Below, in pieces: positions 48,990 through 58,844 of a stretch of DNA of 64,000 bases. The DNA comes from Hominimerdicola alba (GTDB lineage Bacteria > Bacillota > Clostridia > Oscillospirales > Ruminococcaceae). The notes beneath the pieces were generated by a model, which saw nothing but the letters and a program-made list of their open reading frames with translations, did not search any database and was not told where the DNA came from. Location of the stretch: the NCBI RefSeq assembly GCF_900109655.1, contig NZ_FOAT01000003.1, positions 76,321-140,320 of the forward strand, written 5' to 3'. The position numbers were made by a program, and so were the translations under genes. Every line of letters starts with the position of its first letter. Positions within the stretch are counted from its first letter, which is position 1.

Positions 48990-49001
48990 ATAAGCATAAA
49001 A

Positions 49002-49029
49002 CTGTCCCGCCATCATAACAGCGGGACAG
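49002..49029 (+). other. Intergenic hairpin between glgB and glgC
   Basis: CTGTCCCGC pairs with GCGGGACAG (9 bp, 10-nt loop) with no T-run; probably an mRNA processing or stability element. Confidence 0.5.
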
Positions 49030-49066
49030 AGACCAATAGAAAAAATTATATGGTGGGTGAAAATTT

Positions 49067-50269
49067 ATGTTCAACAAAAAAGAATGTGTGGCTATGCTTC
49101 TGGCGGGCGGCCAGGGCAGCAGACTCTACGCCCTGACCCAGGACGTTGCAAAGCCCGCAGTGCCTTTCGGCGCAAAATACCGTATCATCGACTTTCCTCT
49201 GTCTAACTGCATAAATTCAGGTATAGACACAGTTGGTGTCCTCACACAGTACCAGCCTCTCGTACTTAACGAGTACATAGGCAACGGTCAGCCCTGGGAT
49301 CTTGACCGCGTTCACGGCGGTGTCCACGTACTGCCTCCTTATCAGAAGGCTACGGGCGCTGACTGGTATTCGGGTACAGCAAACGCTATCTACCAGAATA
49401 TCGGCTTCATCGACAGATACGATCCTGAGTACGTAGTAGTACTCTCAGGTGACCATATCTACAAGATGGACTACAACAAGATGCTGGAATTCCACAAATC
49501 CAAGGGCGCAGCAGCTACCATAGCCGTGCTTGATGTTCCCAAGCATGAGGCTTCCAGATTCGGCATCATGATAACAGACGATGACGATAATATCATCGAC
49601 TTTGAAGAAAAGCCTAAGGTACCCAGATCCACACTGGCTTCCATGGGTATATACGTCTTCACATGGGAGAAGCTCAGAGCTTACCTCATCGCCAACGAAG
49701 AGGACGAGACCGCTTCCAAGGACTTCGGCAAGAATATCATTCCCGATATGAGAGAAGCAGGCGAAAAGCTGGTAGCTTACCGCTTTGACGGCTACTGGAA
49801 GGACGTCGGAACCATCGAGTCCCTCTGGGAAGCAAATATGGATCTTATCAATCCAAATATCCCCATAGACCTCTATGACCCCAACTGGAAGATCTATTCC
49901 AGAAACCCCATTTTCCCTCCCCAGAGTATCGGCAAAAATGCCCAGATACAGAACTGCATGGTAACAGAGGGCTGTGTCATTGACGGTTCAGTCGAATTCT
50001 CTATGATCTCCGACGGCGTTATCGTTGAAGAGGGCGCCGTAATATATGACTCAATACTCATGCCCGGCGCTGTTGTAAAGAAAGGCGCTAAGGTCGAGTA
50101 TGCCATCGTAGGTGAAAACTCCGTCATCGGTGAAAACTGCCAGATAGGCGCAAGACCCGAGACTATCGAGGATAAAGACAGCTGGGGCGTAGCCGTTGTA
50201 GGTCATAACCTGACCATATCCGACGGAAGCAACGTTGTGCCAAAGGCGATAATCTACGAAAATATGTAA
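49067..50269 (+). CDS. glgC: Glucose-1-phosphate adenylyltransferase, catalytic subunit
   Basis: A 400-residue ADP-glucose pyrophosphorylase. The nucleotide loop [14 protein letters not shown] (residues 10-23), SGDHIYKMD, and the glucose-phosphate lysine region IIDFEEKPK are present; a left-handed beta-helix with hexapeptide repeats fills the C-terminus. It makes ADP-glucose, the committed glycogen precursor. Paired with GlgD, as in Bacillus and clostridia. A G-rich site (GGTGGGTG) precedes the ATG. Confidence 0.96.
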   Translation: MFNKKECVAMLLAGGQGSRLYALTQDVAKPAVPFGAKYRIIDFPLSNCINSGIDTVGVLTQYQPLVLNEYIGNGQPWDLDRVHGGVHVLPPYQKATGADWYSGTANAIYQNIGFIDRYDPEYVVVLSGDHIYKMDYNKMLEFHKSKGAAATIAVLDVPKHEASRFGIMITDDDDNIIDFEEKPKVPRSTLASMGIYVFTWEKLRAYLIANEEDETASKDFGKNIIPDMREAGEKLVAYRFDGYWKDVGTIESLWEANMDLINPNIPIDLYDPNWKIYSRNPIFPPQSIGKNAQIQNCMVTEGCVIDGSVEFSMISDGVIVEEGAVIYDSILMPGAVVKKGAKVEYAIVGENSVIGENCQIGARPETIEDKDSWGVAVVGHNLTISDGSNVVPKAIIYENM

Positions 50270-50287
50270 GAAGGGAGACCGAGTAAA

Positions 50288-51415
50288 ATGGAAGTTAATA
50301 TGGGTAATGTACTGGGTCTTGTATTCGCAAATATGCACGACACGACTCTCGGCGATTTGACAAAGAACAGGACTATGGGTTCTGTAATGTTCGGCGGAAG
50401 ATACCGCCTGATAGATTTTCCACTCTCGAATATGGTAAACAGCGGCATTTGCGAGGTAGGCGTTATCACAAAAAGCAATTACCAGTCACTGCTTGACCAT
50501 CTGGGAAGCGCAAGAGAATGGGATCTGGCAAGAAAGAAAGGCGGACTTTATATACTTCCTCCTTTCGGCAATGTTGAAAGCACACTTTACAGAGGCAGGA
50601 TAGAAGCTATCTACGGCGCGATGAATTTCATCACACATTCCACCGCAAAGTATGTGGTACTGACTGACTGCGACGTTATAACCAATATCGACTATAAGCC
50701 CATAGTGGCAAAGCACATCGAGACAGGTGCCGATATAACCGTAGTTTCACATACAGGACCTTATACCACCGAAGACCTGAAGACCGCTACCGTCCTGAAC
50801 ACAAATGAAGAAGGACAGGTAACCAGCGTGCTGATCCAGCCCGAACTCAGCGGCACCTGCACCTGCAGCCTGAATATGTTCGTCATGAGCATGGAGTTCA
50901 TGGTAGATATGATAAAGGACGCCATAGCAAGGGGCAAAGTTTCTTTCGAGAAAGATATACTTCAGGAAAGATGCAGTGAGCTGAAAATCATGGCTTATGA
51001 GTATAAGTACTATTTCAGCAAGCTCAATTCCACCGATACATACTTCAAGGCAAATATGGATATCCTCGATCCCGAGAACGCAAGAAAGCTCTTCGTTCCC
51101 AAGAGATCTATCTATACCAAGGTCAGCGATAACGCTCCCGCAAAGTACGACCTCAACTGCATCGTGAAGAATTCTCTCGTTGCCGACGGCTGTATAATCG
51201 AGGGCGAAGTTGAAAACTGCGTGCTGTTCAGAGGTGTAAAGATCGGCAAGGGCGCAAAGATCAAGAACTGCATACTGGGACAGGGCACAGTAGTAGGCGA
51301 CGGCGCACAGATGAACTATGTCATCACCGATAAGGACGTTACCGTAGCCCCCAAGCACGTTCTCACCAGCTCCGCCGAATACCAGATGTACGTATCCAAG
51401 GGCGCGAAAGTCTAA
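50288..51415 (+). CDS. glgD: Glucose-1-phosphate adenylyltransferase, regulatory-type subunit
   Basis: A 375-residue GlgC paralogue. The nucleotide loop is degenerate (LVFANMHDTTLGDLTKNR instead of AGGxGxR), as is usual for GlgD, while VMFGGRYRLIDFPLSNMVNSGI, the TDCDVI segment and the C-terminal beta-helix (AKIKNCILGQGTVVGDGA) are kept. GlgD pairs with GlgC and raises activity. GAAGGGAG precedes the ATG. A terminator follows. Confidence 0.93.
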   Translation: MEVNMGNVLGLVFANMHDTTLGDLTKNRTMGSVMFGGRYRLIDFPLSNMVNSGICEVGVITKSNYQSLLDHLGSAREWDLARKKGGLYILPPFGNVESTLYRGRIEAIYGAMNFITHSTAKYVVLTDCDVITNIDYKPIVAKHIETGADITVVSHTGPYTTEDLKTATVLNTNEEGQVTSVLIQPELSGTCTCSLNMFVMSMEFMVDMIKDAIARGKVSFEKDILQERCSELKIMAYEYKYYFSKLNSTDTYFKANMDILDPENARKLFVPKRSIYTKVSDNAPAKYDLNCIVKNSLVADGCIIEGEVENCVLFRGVKIGKGAKIKNCILGQGTVVGDGAQMNYVITDKDVTVAPKHVLTSSAEYQMYVSKGAKV

Positions 51416-51481
51416 ATCTCAGCTGACCCGCCATTATATAACGGTGCATCAGAAAGATAATCATAATAAAAAAGAAAGTGC

Positions 51482-51514
51482 CGCACGGCGCCGTCGGTCG
51501 GTGCCGTGCGTTTT
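51482..51514 (+). terminator. Intrinsic terminator after glgD
   Basis: CGCACGGC (51482-51489) pairs with GCCGTGCG (51503-51510), with two further inner pairs, then TTTT. Confidence 0.85.
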
Positions 51515-51586
51515 CGCTAATAAAAACAGGTTTGCGGGAGTGTCTGCGTTATTTCGCAGCATAAAATATTTTAAATGTGTGAAGAT

Positions 51587-52087
51587 ATGGAACTAAAGAA
51601 TCATACAAATGCTCAGCTATATGGTATCATCGAGAAAACAGAAGCTCTCGATAAGATAGGCGAAGCATTTGAAGAACTTATGAAACGGTCATCCGATGAT
51701 GAGCTAGTTGAATTCATAGAAGATATGGCATATATTGAAGGCGTGCCTTATGCACTTGATGAACTCATGAAGCGTTCATCTGCAAAAGCTTTTGATATGG
51801 GCATGGATATACTTATAAATAATAAAGGCGACCATTTTCTTCAGGCTTGTGTATGGTCAACTTGTTATGATTTCGATGATACCCATACAGTCACAATGAT
51901 GACCCAAAGGAAAACACCAATGGGATACAGCCTGACAGAAGCCATACTTTTAAGTATGTATAACTATCATACAAACTCATTTCCACCTGCTTTGAAAAAG
52001 CTTATCATCGATTCGTATAATGATATGCCGCAGGAAAAGAAAGCTGAGTTTTCGGAAATGTTTGATACTTTCTCAAATAAGTTTTAA
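51587..52087 (+). CDS. Hypothetical helical protein
   Basis: About 166 residues of mostly helical, acidic sequence (MELKNHTNAQLYGIIEKTE). A 24-residue unit appears to repeat: DKIGEAFEELMKRSSDDELVEFIEDMAY and PYALDELMKRSSAKAFDMGMDIL both contain ELMKRSS, so a HEAT-like or TPR-like fold is possible. The start could be ATG 51575 or 51587; ribosome sites are weak. A/T-richer than its glg neighbours and lying between glgD and glgA, it looks like an insertion into the glg locus. Confidence 0.6.
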   Translation: MELKNHTNAQLYGIIEKTEALDKIGEAFEELMKRSSDDELVEFIEDMAYIEGVPYALDELMKRSSAKAFDMGMDILINNKGDHFLQACVWSTCYDFDDTHTVTMMTQRKTPMGYSLTEAILLSMYNYHTNSFPPALKKLIIDSYNDMPQEKKAEFSEMFDTFSNKF

Positions 52088-52172
52088 ACACATATCAGCA
52101 CAAAACAAATCTCCCCAAGCAGACCTCAAAACTATGACTTACCTATCACTTACACAAAAGGAGGGTGATACT

Positions 52173-53585
52173 ATGAAGATACTCTATACAGCCAGCGAGG
52201 GACTTCCCTATTCCGCATCGGGCGGTCTCGCAGATGTAGCAGGCTCCCTGCCCGCAGCCCTGAACGCTCTCGGAAATGACTGCCGCGTGGTGCTGCCCCT
52301 TTACGGAAGCATCCGTCAGGAACTCAAAGACAGACTGAATTACGTAACTAATTTTACCGTACCCGTTGCATGGCGCAACCAGTACTGCGGAGTTTTCACA
52401 GGCGTTGAAAACGGCGTGACCTATTATCTGCTGGATAATGAATACTACTTCGCCAGAAACGGTCTCTACGGCTTCTACGATGATGCAGAAAGATATATAT
52501 TCTTCTCCCGCGCCGTTCTCGAACTTCTGAAATTCATCGACTTCAAACCCGAAGTCATCAACGCCAACGACTGGCAGACCGCACTGGTACCCGTTTATTA
52601 CGATATATTCTACCGCTACCAGCAGGGCTATGAGGATATCAAGACTGTATTCACCATACACAATATCCAGTATCAGGGTCAGTACGGTCTTGAACTCATA
52701 AATGACCTCATGGGCATACCTCTCTATCATACCGATATGCTCAGCTATGACGGCGATGTGAACTTCATGAAAGCCGCCATCGAAGTCAGCGACCGCGTGA
52801 CAACAGTTTCCCCCAGCTATGCATGGGAGATACTCGACCCCTGGTATTCCCACTCCCTCGACAGAGAACTTGTACACCACCAGTATAAACTCAGCGGTAT
52901 CTTAAACGGCATATCCCAGACCATCTATGACCCCGCCACCGACAAGAATCTCGCCCGCAATTACAGCCTTAATGACAGACTCGGCAAACTGGTCTGCAAA
53001 AAAGCCCTGTGCGACGAGCTCGGCATAGCATCGGGCAAAGAGCCTATCATCGGCATCGTAACAAGATTCGTTTCCCATAAGGGTCTTGACCTCATAAAGT
53101 ACGTCTTTGAGGATATGATACGTCTCGGCTATAAGTTCGCAATACTTGGTTCGGGCGAAAAGATATACGAAGACTTCTTCACCGAGATGCACTACCGCTA
53201 TCCCGACAGAGTAGGTCTGCGTCTTGGATTTGTACCCGAGCTTTCAAGAAAAGTATATGCAGGCGCAGATATGTTCCTGATGCCCTCCCAGAGCGAGCCC
53301 TGCGGTCTTGCCCAGATGATAGCCCTGAGATACGGCACCATACCAATAGTCCGTGAAACAGGCGGTCTCCGCGATACCATCAGGGACGCAGGGGGCGAAA
53401 ACGGCAACGGCTTCACCTTCAAGACCTACAATGCTCAGGATATGCTAGATGCAACAGTACGTGCAAGAGCATACTACGATGATAAAATGCGCTGGGAGCG
53501 ACTGGTATCCACCGCATTCAAGCAGGATTTCAGCTGGGAGCGCTCCGCCAAGGAGTATATAAGACTCTATGAAGAAATAAGCTAA
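52173..53585 (+). CDS. glgA: Glycogen synthase (ADP-glucose, GT5)
   Basis: A 470-residue GT5 enzyme that extends glycogen with ADP-glucose. The N-terminal loop reads YSASGGLADVAGSLP, where most GlgA have KTGGL; the Lys is replaced. The other boxes are intact: INANDWQTALVP, FTIHNIQYQGQY, GIVTRFVSHKGLDL, and the catalytic MPSQSEPCGLAQMIALRYGTIPIVRETGGL. AAAAGGAGG precedes ATG 52173; the longer open frame from 52020 overlaps the hypothetical gene. A bidirectional terminator follows. Confidence 0.95.
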   Translation: MKILYTASEGLPYSASGGLADVAGSLPAALNALGNDCRVVLPLYGSIRQELKDRLNYVTNFTVPVAWRNQYCGVFTGVENGVTYYLLDNEYYFARNGLYGFYDDAERYIFFSRAVLELLKFIDFKPEVINANDWQTALVPVYYDIFYRYQQGYEDIKTVFTIHNIQYQGQYGLELINDLMGIPLYHTDMLSYDGDVNFMKAAIEVSDRVTTVSPSYAWEILDPWYSHSLDRELVHHQYKLSGILNGISQTIYDPATDKNLARNYSLNDRLGKLVCKKALCDELGIASGKEPIIGIVTRFVSHKGLDLIKYVFEDMIRLGYKFAILGSGEKIYEDFFTEMHYRYPDRVGLRLGFVPELSRKVYAGADMFLMPSQSEPCGLAQMIALRYGTIPIVRETGGLRDTIRDAGGENGNGFTFKTYNAQDMLDATVRARAYYDDKMRWERLVSTAFKQDFSWERSAKEYIRLYEEIS

Positions 53586-53598
53586 AAACCACGAAAAC

Positions 53599-53631
53599 AG
53601 AGCGTATGCATAAGGTTGCATACGCTCTTTC
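53599..53631. terminator. Bidirectional terminator between glgA and malQ
   Basis: A perfect 11-bp stem (AGAGCGTATGC with its complement at 53618-53628), loop of 8 nt, TTT on the plus side. Confidence 0.8.
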
Positions 53632-53662
53632 CACGTTCGTATTATTATTTACAAGGCTTGGA

Positions 53663-55180
53663 TCATTCTCCCGCCTTGTCTTTTTTCTTCTCCGCATGCA
53701 GTGCTCTGCCGTAAAGCTCCGTCAGCTCTGCCAGCTTGTCGCTCAGCTTGTCGGTGAGAAGTTCTCCGCTTTCAAGACGCCATTTCCAGTTAGTACCAAC
53801 AGTTGAAGGCGTGTTCATTCTTGCCGAGGAATCCAGCTCCAGAATATCCTGCATCTGTGCTATCGCCGTATCGCATACGCTTGACCAGCACAGCCTTATC
53901 AGCGCCCATGGTATGTCTGTGTCTTTCTTGACATTCAGATACTTCTTGCAGAAATCCGCTGTCTTTTTATCACAGCTCTTTATCCAGCCAAGGGCAGTCT
54001 CATTGTCATGAGTGCCTGTGTAGCATATGCTGTTTGATGTGCTGTAGTTGTGAGGGAGATATCCGTTTGAACTGTCGCCGTCAAATGCGAATTCCAGTAT
54101 CTTCATTCCGGGATATCCTGCTGCTTCCAGCATTTTTACTACCTTTTTTGTGAGGAATCCAAGATCCTCTGCGATTATATCCAGCTCACCCAGCTTGCGG
54201 TTGACCGCCTTGAAAAGCTTCATATCAGGTCCTTTGCTCCAGTGACCCTTTCTCGCATTCGGTGCGCCGTAGGGTATGCAGTAGTAGCTTTCAAATCCGC
54301 GGAAATGGTCTATCCTTACCGTGTCGTATATCTCGAAAGCCGTGCGTATACGCTCGATCCACCAGACATACTTTTCTTTAGCCATGTAGTCCCAGCGGTA
54401 CAGGGGGTTGCCCCACAGCTGACCATCCTCCGAAAAGCAATCGGGGGGACAGCCCGCAACTTCGATGGGTTTCTTTTCCTTGTCAAGGTAGAAATACTCA
54501 GGGGTCGCCCATACCTCAACGCTGTCGTAAGCGCAGTATATCGGTATATCGCCGATTATCTTTATACCTTTGTCGTTGGCGTATTTTTTCAGTTTCTTCC
54601 ACTGCTTGAAGTACTCGTACTGCACAAAGCACCAGAAGTCGATATCATCGGCATAGTCCTTAGCCGCCTGCTTTACAGCCTTGCCCTTGTGCATTTTCAG
54701 CGGTTCTTCCCATTCGTACCAAGCCTTTCCGCCGTGGGCGAATTTCAGCGCCATGAACAGACCGTAATCGTATATCCAGTTTTTGTTTTCCAGCACGAAC
54801 TTCACATATCCCTTAGCAGGGTCTTTGCGGAAACGCTTGTGCGCGGCTTTCAGCACATTGAAGATATTCTCGTAAATAGTGCCGTAATCCACAGAGCCCT
54901 TGTCTTCGCTCCACTTGATGTCCTTGTATTCCTCAGGCTTGAGATATCCGTCCTTCTCAAGGGTCTCAAGGTCGATGAAATAAGGGTTGCCCGCGTGTAT
55001 CGAAAAGCTCTGATAGGGCGAATCACCGTAGCTTGTGGGAGAAACAGGCAGTATCTGCCAGCAGCTCTGCTTTGAGCGTGCAAGAAAATCCACGAACTCA
55101 TAAGCCTCTTTGCCCATCTTGCCGATGCCGTAGTCATTCGGCAGTGAGGATATATGCATAAGTATTCCGCTTTTTCTCAT
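53663..55180 (-). CDS. malQ: 4-alpha-glucanotransferase
   Basis: A 505-residue GH77 amylomaltase. RKSGILMHISSLPNDYGIGKMGKEAYEFVDFLA opens the barrel. The nucleophile Asp lies in VRIDHFRGF near residue 290, the acid/base Glu in IAEDLGFLT near 338 and the third Asp in GTHDNETALGW near 390. It rearranges maltodextrins in the cytoplasm, so it links glycogen breakdown to glucose. It has its own promoter upstream and converges on glgA. Confidence 0.95.
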   Translation of the reverse strand: MRKSGILMHISSLPNDYGIGKMGKEAYEFVDFLARSKQSCWQILPVSPTSYGDSPYQSFSIHAGNPYFIDLETLEKDGYLKPEEYKDIKWSEDKGSVDYGTIYENIFNVLKAAHKRFRKDPAKGYVKFVLENKNWIYDYGLFMALKFAHGGKAWYEWEEPLKMHKGKAVKQAAKDYADDIDFWCFVQYEYFKQWKKLKKYANDKGIKIIGDIPIYCAYDSVEVWATPEYFYLDKEKKPIEVAGCPPDCFSEDGQLWGNPLYRWDYMAKEKYVWWIERIRTAFEIYDTVRIDHFRGFESYYCIPYGAPNARKGHWSKGPDMKLFKAVNRKLGELDIIAEDLGFLTKKVVKMLEAAGYPGMKILEFAFDGDSSNGYLPHNYSTSNSICYTGTHDNETALGWIKSCDKKTADFCKKYLNVKKDTDIPWALIRLCWSSVCDTAIAQMQDILELDSSARMNTPSTVGTNWKWRLESGELLTDKLSDKLAELTELYGRALHAEKKKDKAGE

Positions 55181-55227
55181 TTTAAATTACCTCGTAAAGA
55201 AGATTGTTCCACTTGTTCGATATTACC

Positions 55228-55256
55228 ATTGTATCATATTTCAGCGCAAATGTAAA
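55228..55256 (-). promoter_or_regulatory. Promoter of malQ
   Basis: Minus strand TTTACA (55256-55251), 17-nt spacer, TACAAT (55233-55228); start codon 48 nt downstream. Confidence 0.8.
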
Positions 55257-55307
55257 GCCACCGCGGGGCATTTCTTGTAACGCTTTGTGCGAAAGGATTC
55301 GGGGGCT

Positions 55308-55369
55308 TACCAAAGTTTACGAACCGATACCAAGTGATACCAAATTATACGATCGTATATTTTGGTATA
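55308..55369 (-). repeat. GGTAT-rich repeat element, copy 2
   Basis: On the minus strand, ATACGATCGTATAATTTGG continues into TATCACTTGGTATCGG and a final TTTGGTA, aligning with copy 1 at 17153-17220 over about 32 bp with a few changes. It lies 50-115 bp upstream of the malQ -35 box. Confidence 0.5.
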
Positions 55370-55391
55370 AGTTTTGTACGAAACGAGTGAC

Positions 55392-57074
55392 TTATGAACC
55401 CCACTCACCATTCATGAAATCTACTCTCGCAGAAAGCCATTCATGCAGATAGTCCGCCGCTTCTTCCTGAGTTTTACACTTGCGGGCTTTAGTTGTCAGC
55501 TCGCCTGCGAAAGATTCATTATGTACAAGATTGTCCCAGCGTGAGTAATTGCGCTCGAAAGCGTCCTTGTACTTTGCCTTGTCGCTCTCTATGGCATCCA
55601 GAGTTTCTGTGAACACACCCGCATCATAAGCCGCAGTCCACTTCGCACTGATGATATCCCTGAACCAGTCCTCATACATAAGCACTGCCAGCCATGGGTT
55701 GATGGTATCATACTCACCGCCGCCGTTTGCACCGCCGTTAACGTCGGGCACGATATTTGCCGCATAGTATCCCGTACCGTCTGCGCATCTGTCCTTGTTT
55801 CCGAGACCGGAATCGAAATCCCAGGGCGCTTCAAAAGTCAGCTTTTTGTCGCCGCCTTCTCCGAAATCAGCGTCCATATAGAAACTCGACCAGTAGATAT
55901 CAGCGTCACAAGTCAGCTCGCTGATGATGTACATATCAGCCAGGGAATCCACATTCACAACTTTTTCTACAGCCTCCTGCGGAGTTATCTTGTCCGATCT
56001 GGAGATAGTCTTGTAGTTATCATCAAATACCCATGCCTCACCTTCGTAAGCCGCGCGGTACATTATGTTGTATACATTGTTGGTGTAATTGGCGATGAAA
56101 TCATGCTGCTCCACAGAATAGATATCGCTTTTTATCGTTATGCCGACTTCTTTTTTCGGGTCTTCCTCGTCTCCGCTGCCCAGCACCTGCATAGTCCTGC
56201 CGCTGCCGCCGTTGCCGTCATAGGGCTTCAGAGGTGCATTCCTGTTGTAATCCATGTAAAACTGATGCAGATCGTCCTCGTTATAGAAATATCCGTCGAA
56301 CTCCATAAAGTAGCCGATATCCGTGCCCGCATAGTCCTTTTCGGGATCGGTTATATTGACCCTGTCAGGATTTACCTGCTGCTGTTCCGTAAGAAGATAT
56401 ACGCCCCAGTATTTACCGTTGACGATAACATCCACCAGCTGAGTGTCAGCCGCATAAAGCCCGTCTTTACCGAGTATCGCCCTCGCCATCTGTAAAGATG
56501 CCTTGTCTCTCAGCATGGAACCGTCCTTGTACTCCGCCAGAAGCAGCCAGTTTTTCATCTCTGCGCCGTCATTCAGACCAAGCATACTCTGCTTTTCATC
56601 GAATTTTATCCGCAGAGGTTTCTTGTCATATGTGGTAGTCCAGTTGCCGCGTACCTTGACGTTTCCGCGAAGTCCCGCGGATACCGCCTTGGCATTTTCA
56701 TCGTACAGAGTTATGCTGCATTCCTTATAAACAGGCTCTGGAGGAATTACGTAATCATCGTCCCAGGAAGCTATCAGCTCGGATATATGACCTGATACCG
56801 TTTTTGTGATAAAATCAAGTGAATCCGCTTCGCCTGCATCGTCAGTTACTATTGAGATAGTAGCTATCCCCGCGGCAGGGGTCACTTCGGGCAAGTCCTG
56901 AGTATCACTGCCGCCATCGTTATCTTCGTCCCCCGACTTGTTATCTGACTTGTTCTCAGCAGCACTTTCCGCAGAAGAAGACTTCTTCTCCTTATCATCG
57001 GTGTTCCCGCTTGAACAGCCTGCCATTGTCAGAACGACCATCACCGCGGCTGCAGCACTTATCAGTCTTTTCAT
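55392..57074 (-). CDS. CotH-kinase-family lipoprotein
   Basis: A 560-residue protein. A lipoprotein signal (LTMAGC) and a Ser/Asp/Glu linker with repeated DNK/GDED lead into a CotH domain: VRGNWTTTYDKKPLRIKFDEKQSMLGL, LRDKASLQMARAI, VYLLTEQQQVN, YFMEFDGY and the catalytic-type FEAPWDFDSGLGNKDR. CotH proteins are atypical kinases; here it is tethered outside the cell, as often seen in ruminococci, where its target is unknown. The second ATG (57074) is at the right distance from GGAGG. Confidence 0.9.
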   Translation of the reverse strand: MKRLISAAAAVMVVLTMAGCSSGNTDDKEKKSSSAESAAENKSDNKSGDEDNDGGSDTQDLPEVTPAAGIATISIVTDDAGEADSLDFITKTVSGHISELIASWDDDYVIPPEPVYKECSITLYDENAKAVSAGLRGNVKVRGNWTTTYDKKPLRIKFDEKQSMLGLNDGAEMKNWLLLAEYKDGSMLRDKASLQMARAILGKDGLYAADTQLVDVIVNGKYWGVYLLTEQQQVNPDRVNITDPEKDYAGTDIGYFMEFDGYFYNEDDLHQFYMDYNRNAPLKPYDGNGGSGRTMQVLGSGDEEDPKKEVGITIKSDIYSVEQHDFIANYTNNVYNIMYRAAYEGEAWVFDDNYKTISRSDKITPQEAVEKVVNVDSLADMYIISELTCDADIYWSSFYMDADFGEGGDKKLTFEAPWDFDSGLGNKDRCADGTGYYAANIVPDVNGGANGGGEYDTINPWLAVLMYEDWFRDIISAKWTAAYDAGVFTETLDAIESDKAKYKDAFERNYSRWDNLVHNESFAGELTTKARKCKTQEEAADYLHEWLSARVDFMNGEWGS

Positions 57075-57252
57075 TTTCATTCCTCCGTTCTTTGACCTTG
57101 TGTTATCAGTTATAAGTTATCGGTCAGTTCCCCGACCGAAGCGTATACCTATAGTATATATCATTAGAAATTGCACTCTGAGAACGAGTAAAAGTTCGAT
57201 ATATGCTTTTGCAAAGTTCTCAAAGCGGCAATTTCAATGTCGTTTACTATAA

Positions 57253-57981
57253 TTACCCCTCTGTCTTTCTCCATAGCTTGCACCGTCCCTGCTTTCCGCA
57301 CTCGGTGATTATCCCCATAACAGAAAGCACACGTATGCATTTCCCCGCAGTATCATTATTCACCCGACAAAGCTTGGCAAACTCTGCCGCCGTGAATCCA
57401 TCGGACAAATTCTCTGGCAGAAGCTTCGCCATATCCTCTTTTCTCCTTATCACGACTTCCGCAGTCATCTCCAAAGGTATCTTATCTATCTTGTCCGCAC
57501 GGCGTTTTTTCCCTTTCGCACGGATACGTGTTTCCTCGACCGTCAGCACAGGGAACCTTATCGTAAGGTTATCATTTCCCAGATATTTCCGTATGCCGTA
57601 AAGTTCCGCAATGCCGTGCCATATCTTCACCCGCTTCGGCGAAAGTCTCCTTGATACAAGCTCGCCGCTGTCAGGGTCGATATCCAGAAGATATTTCCTG
57701 TCCTCTATCGGGTAGACCACCGTCACCCTGCACAGCGGAAGAAGTGCTTCCAGTTTCCGCTCCAGCCGATAAAGCGCCCTTGTCTGTATCTCGATGACTC
57801 CGTCTTCCGATACAGCGTCTGCCACAAATCCGCCCAGAGGTATCTCCTTGTTCTCCTCACCGCCGCCGTAATACTCTTTCAGCACCGCGTGGACTGTCTT
57901 TTCCGCCAGTGTACCGATACCCTTGCTCTGCGGGCTTTCAAGAAGCTTTTTACGCGCATTTTCAAATCTCAGCTTGTCCAT
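57253..57981 (-). CDS. Nuclease-like protein with C-terminal winged helix
   Basis: A 242-residue protein. The N-terminal half (GIGTLAEKTVHAVLKEYY, then GGFVADAVSEDGVIEIQTRALYRLERKLEALL) has the D...ExQ pattern of a PD-(D/E)xK nuclease fold, with VVYPIEDRKYLL after it. The C-terminal part (DGFTAAEFAKLCRVNNDTAGKCIRVLSVMGIITECG) reads as a winged helix-turn-helix. It lies one base after the AraC-family gene, so the two are cotranscribed. The assignment is by pattern, not by a named family; no partner methylase is nearby. Confidence 0.55.
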   Translation of the reverse strand: MDKLRFENARKKLLESPQSKGIGTLAEKTVHAVLKEYYGGGEENKEIPLGGFVADAVSEDGVIEIQTRALYRLERKLEALLPLCRVTVVYPIEDRKYLLDIDPDSGELVSRRLSPKRVKIWHGIAELYGIRKYLGNDNLTIRFPVLTVEETRIRAKGKKRRADKIDKIPLEMTAEVVIRRKEDMAKLLPENLSDGFTAAEFAKLCRVNNDTAGKCIRVLSVMGIITECGKQGRCKLWRKTEG

Positions 57982-57982
57982 A

Positions 57983-58759
57983 TCATTTACCGTTTATCAG
58001 CCTGCGGTAGGCTCCCGGGGCTGTACCTGTCCGCTCCTTGAAGCGGTGCATGAAGCATACCTCGTTCTCATACCCGCATAGATTTGCTATCTCACGCACT
58101 GTCAGAGCAGTAGATGAAAGATAGTACTGGGCAGTCCGTATCCTCGCCGAAAGCAGGTCCTCATAACAGCTCACCCCGAACCTGCTGCGGTAAAGCTGCT
58201 GAAAATGTGACGGGCTCACCCTGACCCTCTCAGCCAACTGCGCCACCGAGGTGAACTGACCGGGGTTCGCATATATATCCGCCCGCAGACCGTCCAGTAT
58301 CTCCGCATGAGGGTTCAGCTGTGCATCGCTGACACCGTCCGATTCCTCGGATATCTTCATAAGCAGAAGCTTTATCAGCATAGATGAATATTCGTCCTTG
58401 TTCGGCGATTTGGAAAGCTGTTCGCGGCTGAGCATACGCAGTATATCCTCAGCATCACTGACACGTCTCGGCGTAAGCAGTCTGTCGAATATCAGGCGCT
58501 CATCAGCATCGCCATCTTCCATGCCGAAATGCAGGAAATGGTTCACATAACTGCCGCATATCGCCCGATAGTACTGGGGGGTACCTTCGCTGTATATTAT
58601 CGCTGTGTCGGGTGATACGGTGGTATCCCTGCCGTCGGTGGTAAGCAGAGCGTCTGTTTTGAATATGATAAGTAAGCAATCCCCCGAGCCCTTGGGACGT
58701 TCGATGGAAAAATCTGCCGTGTGATGCATATCCAATCCCATATTATGTAGCCTGAACAA
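57983..58759 (-). CDS. AraC-family transcriptional regulator
   Basis: About 258 residues. The N-terminal part is a small cupin-like sensor domain ([21 protein letters not shown]); the C-terminal 100 residues hold two helix-turn-helix motifs ([25 protein letters not shown] and [34 protein letters not shown]). AraC proteins of this layout usually bind a sugar. The start is uncertain: TTG 58759 has AAAGGGGG at good distance, while another TTG at 58789 and ATG 58741 are also in frame. It is divergent from abfA, whose promoter overlaps its own, so arabinoside-linked control of abfA is likely. Confidence 0.88.
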   Translation of the reverse strand: MFRLHNMGLDMHHTADFSIERPKGSGDCLLIIFKTDALLTTDGRDTTVSPDTAIIYSEGTPQYYRAICGSYVNHFLHFGMEDGDADERLIFDRLLTPRRVSDAEDILRMLSREQLSKSPNKDEYSSMLIKLLLMKISEESDGVSDAQLNPHAEILDGLRADIYANPGQFTSVAQLAERVRVSPSHFQQLYRSRFGVSCYEDLLSARIRTAQYYLSSTALTVREIANLCGYENEVCFMHRFKERTGTAPGAYRRLINGK

Positions 58760-58815
58760 TATCGCCGCCCCCTTTCTCTGATAATACAAATCATAGGATA
58801 AGTAAGTACAAAAAT

Positions 58816-58844
58816 ATTATACGTCATTGTATTTGGTTTGTCAA
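58816..58844 (-). promoter_or_regulatory. Promoter of the AraC gene
   Basis: Minus strand TTGACA (58844-58839), 17-nt spacer, TATAAT (58821-58816): perfect consensus, and overlapping the opposite abfA promoter. Confidence 0.85.

Noticed and set aside
54242-55075. 277-codon plus-strand frame opposite malQ
   Set aside because: Lies wholly inside the GH77 gene, whose motifs are intact; same codon-bias cause.
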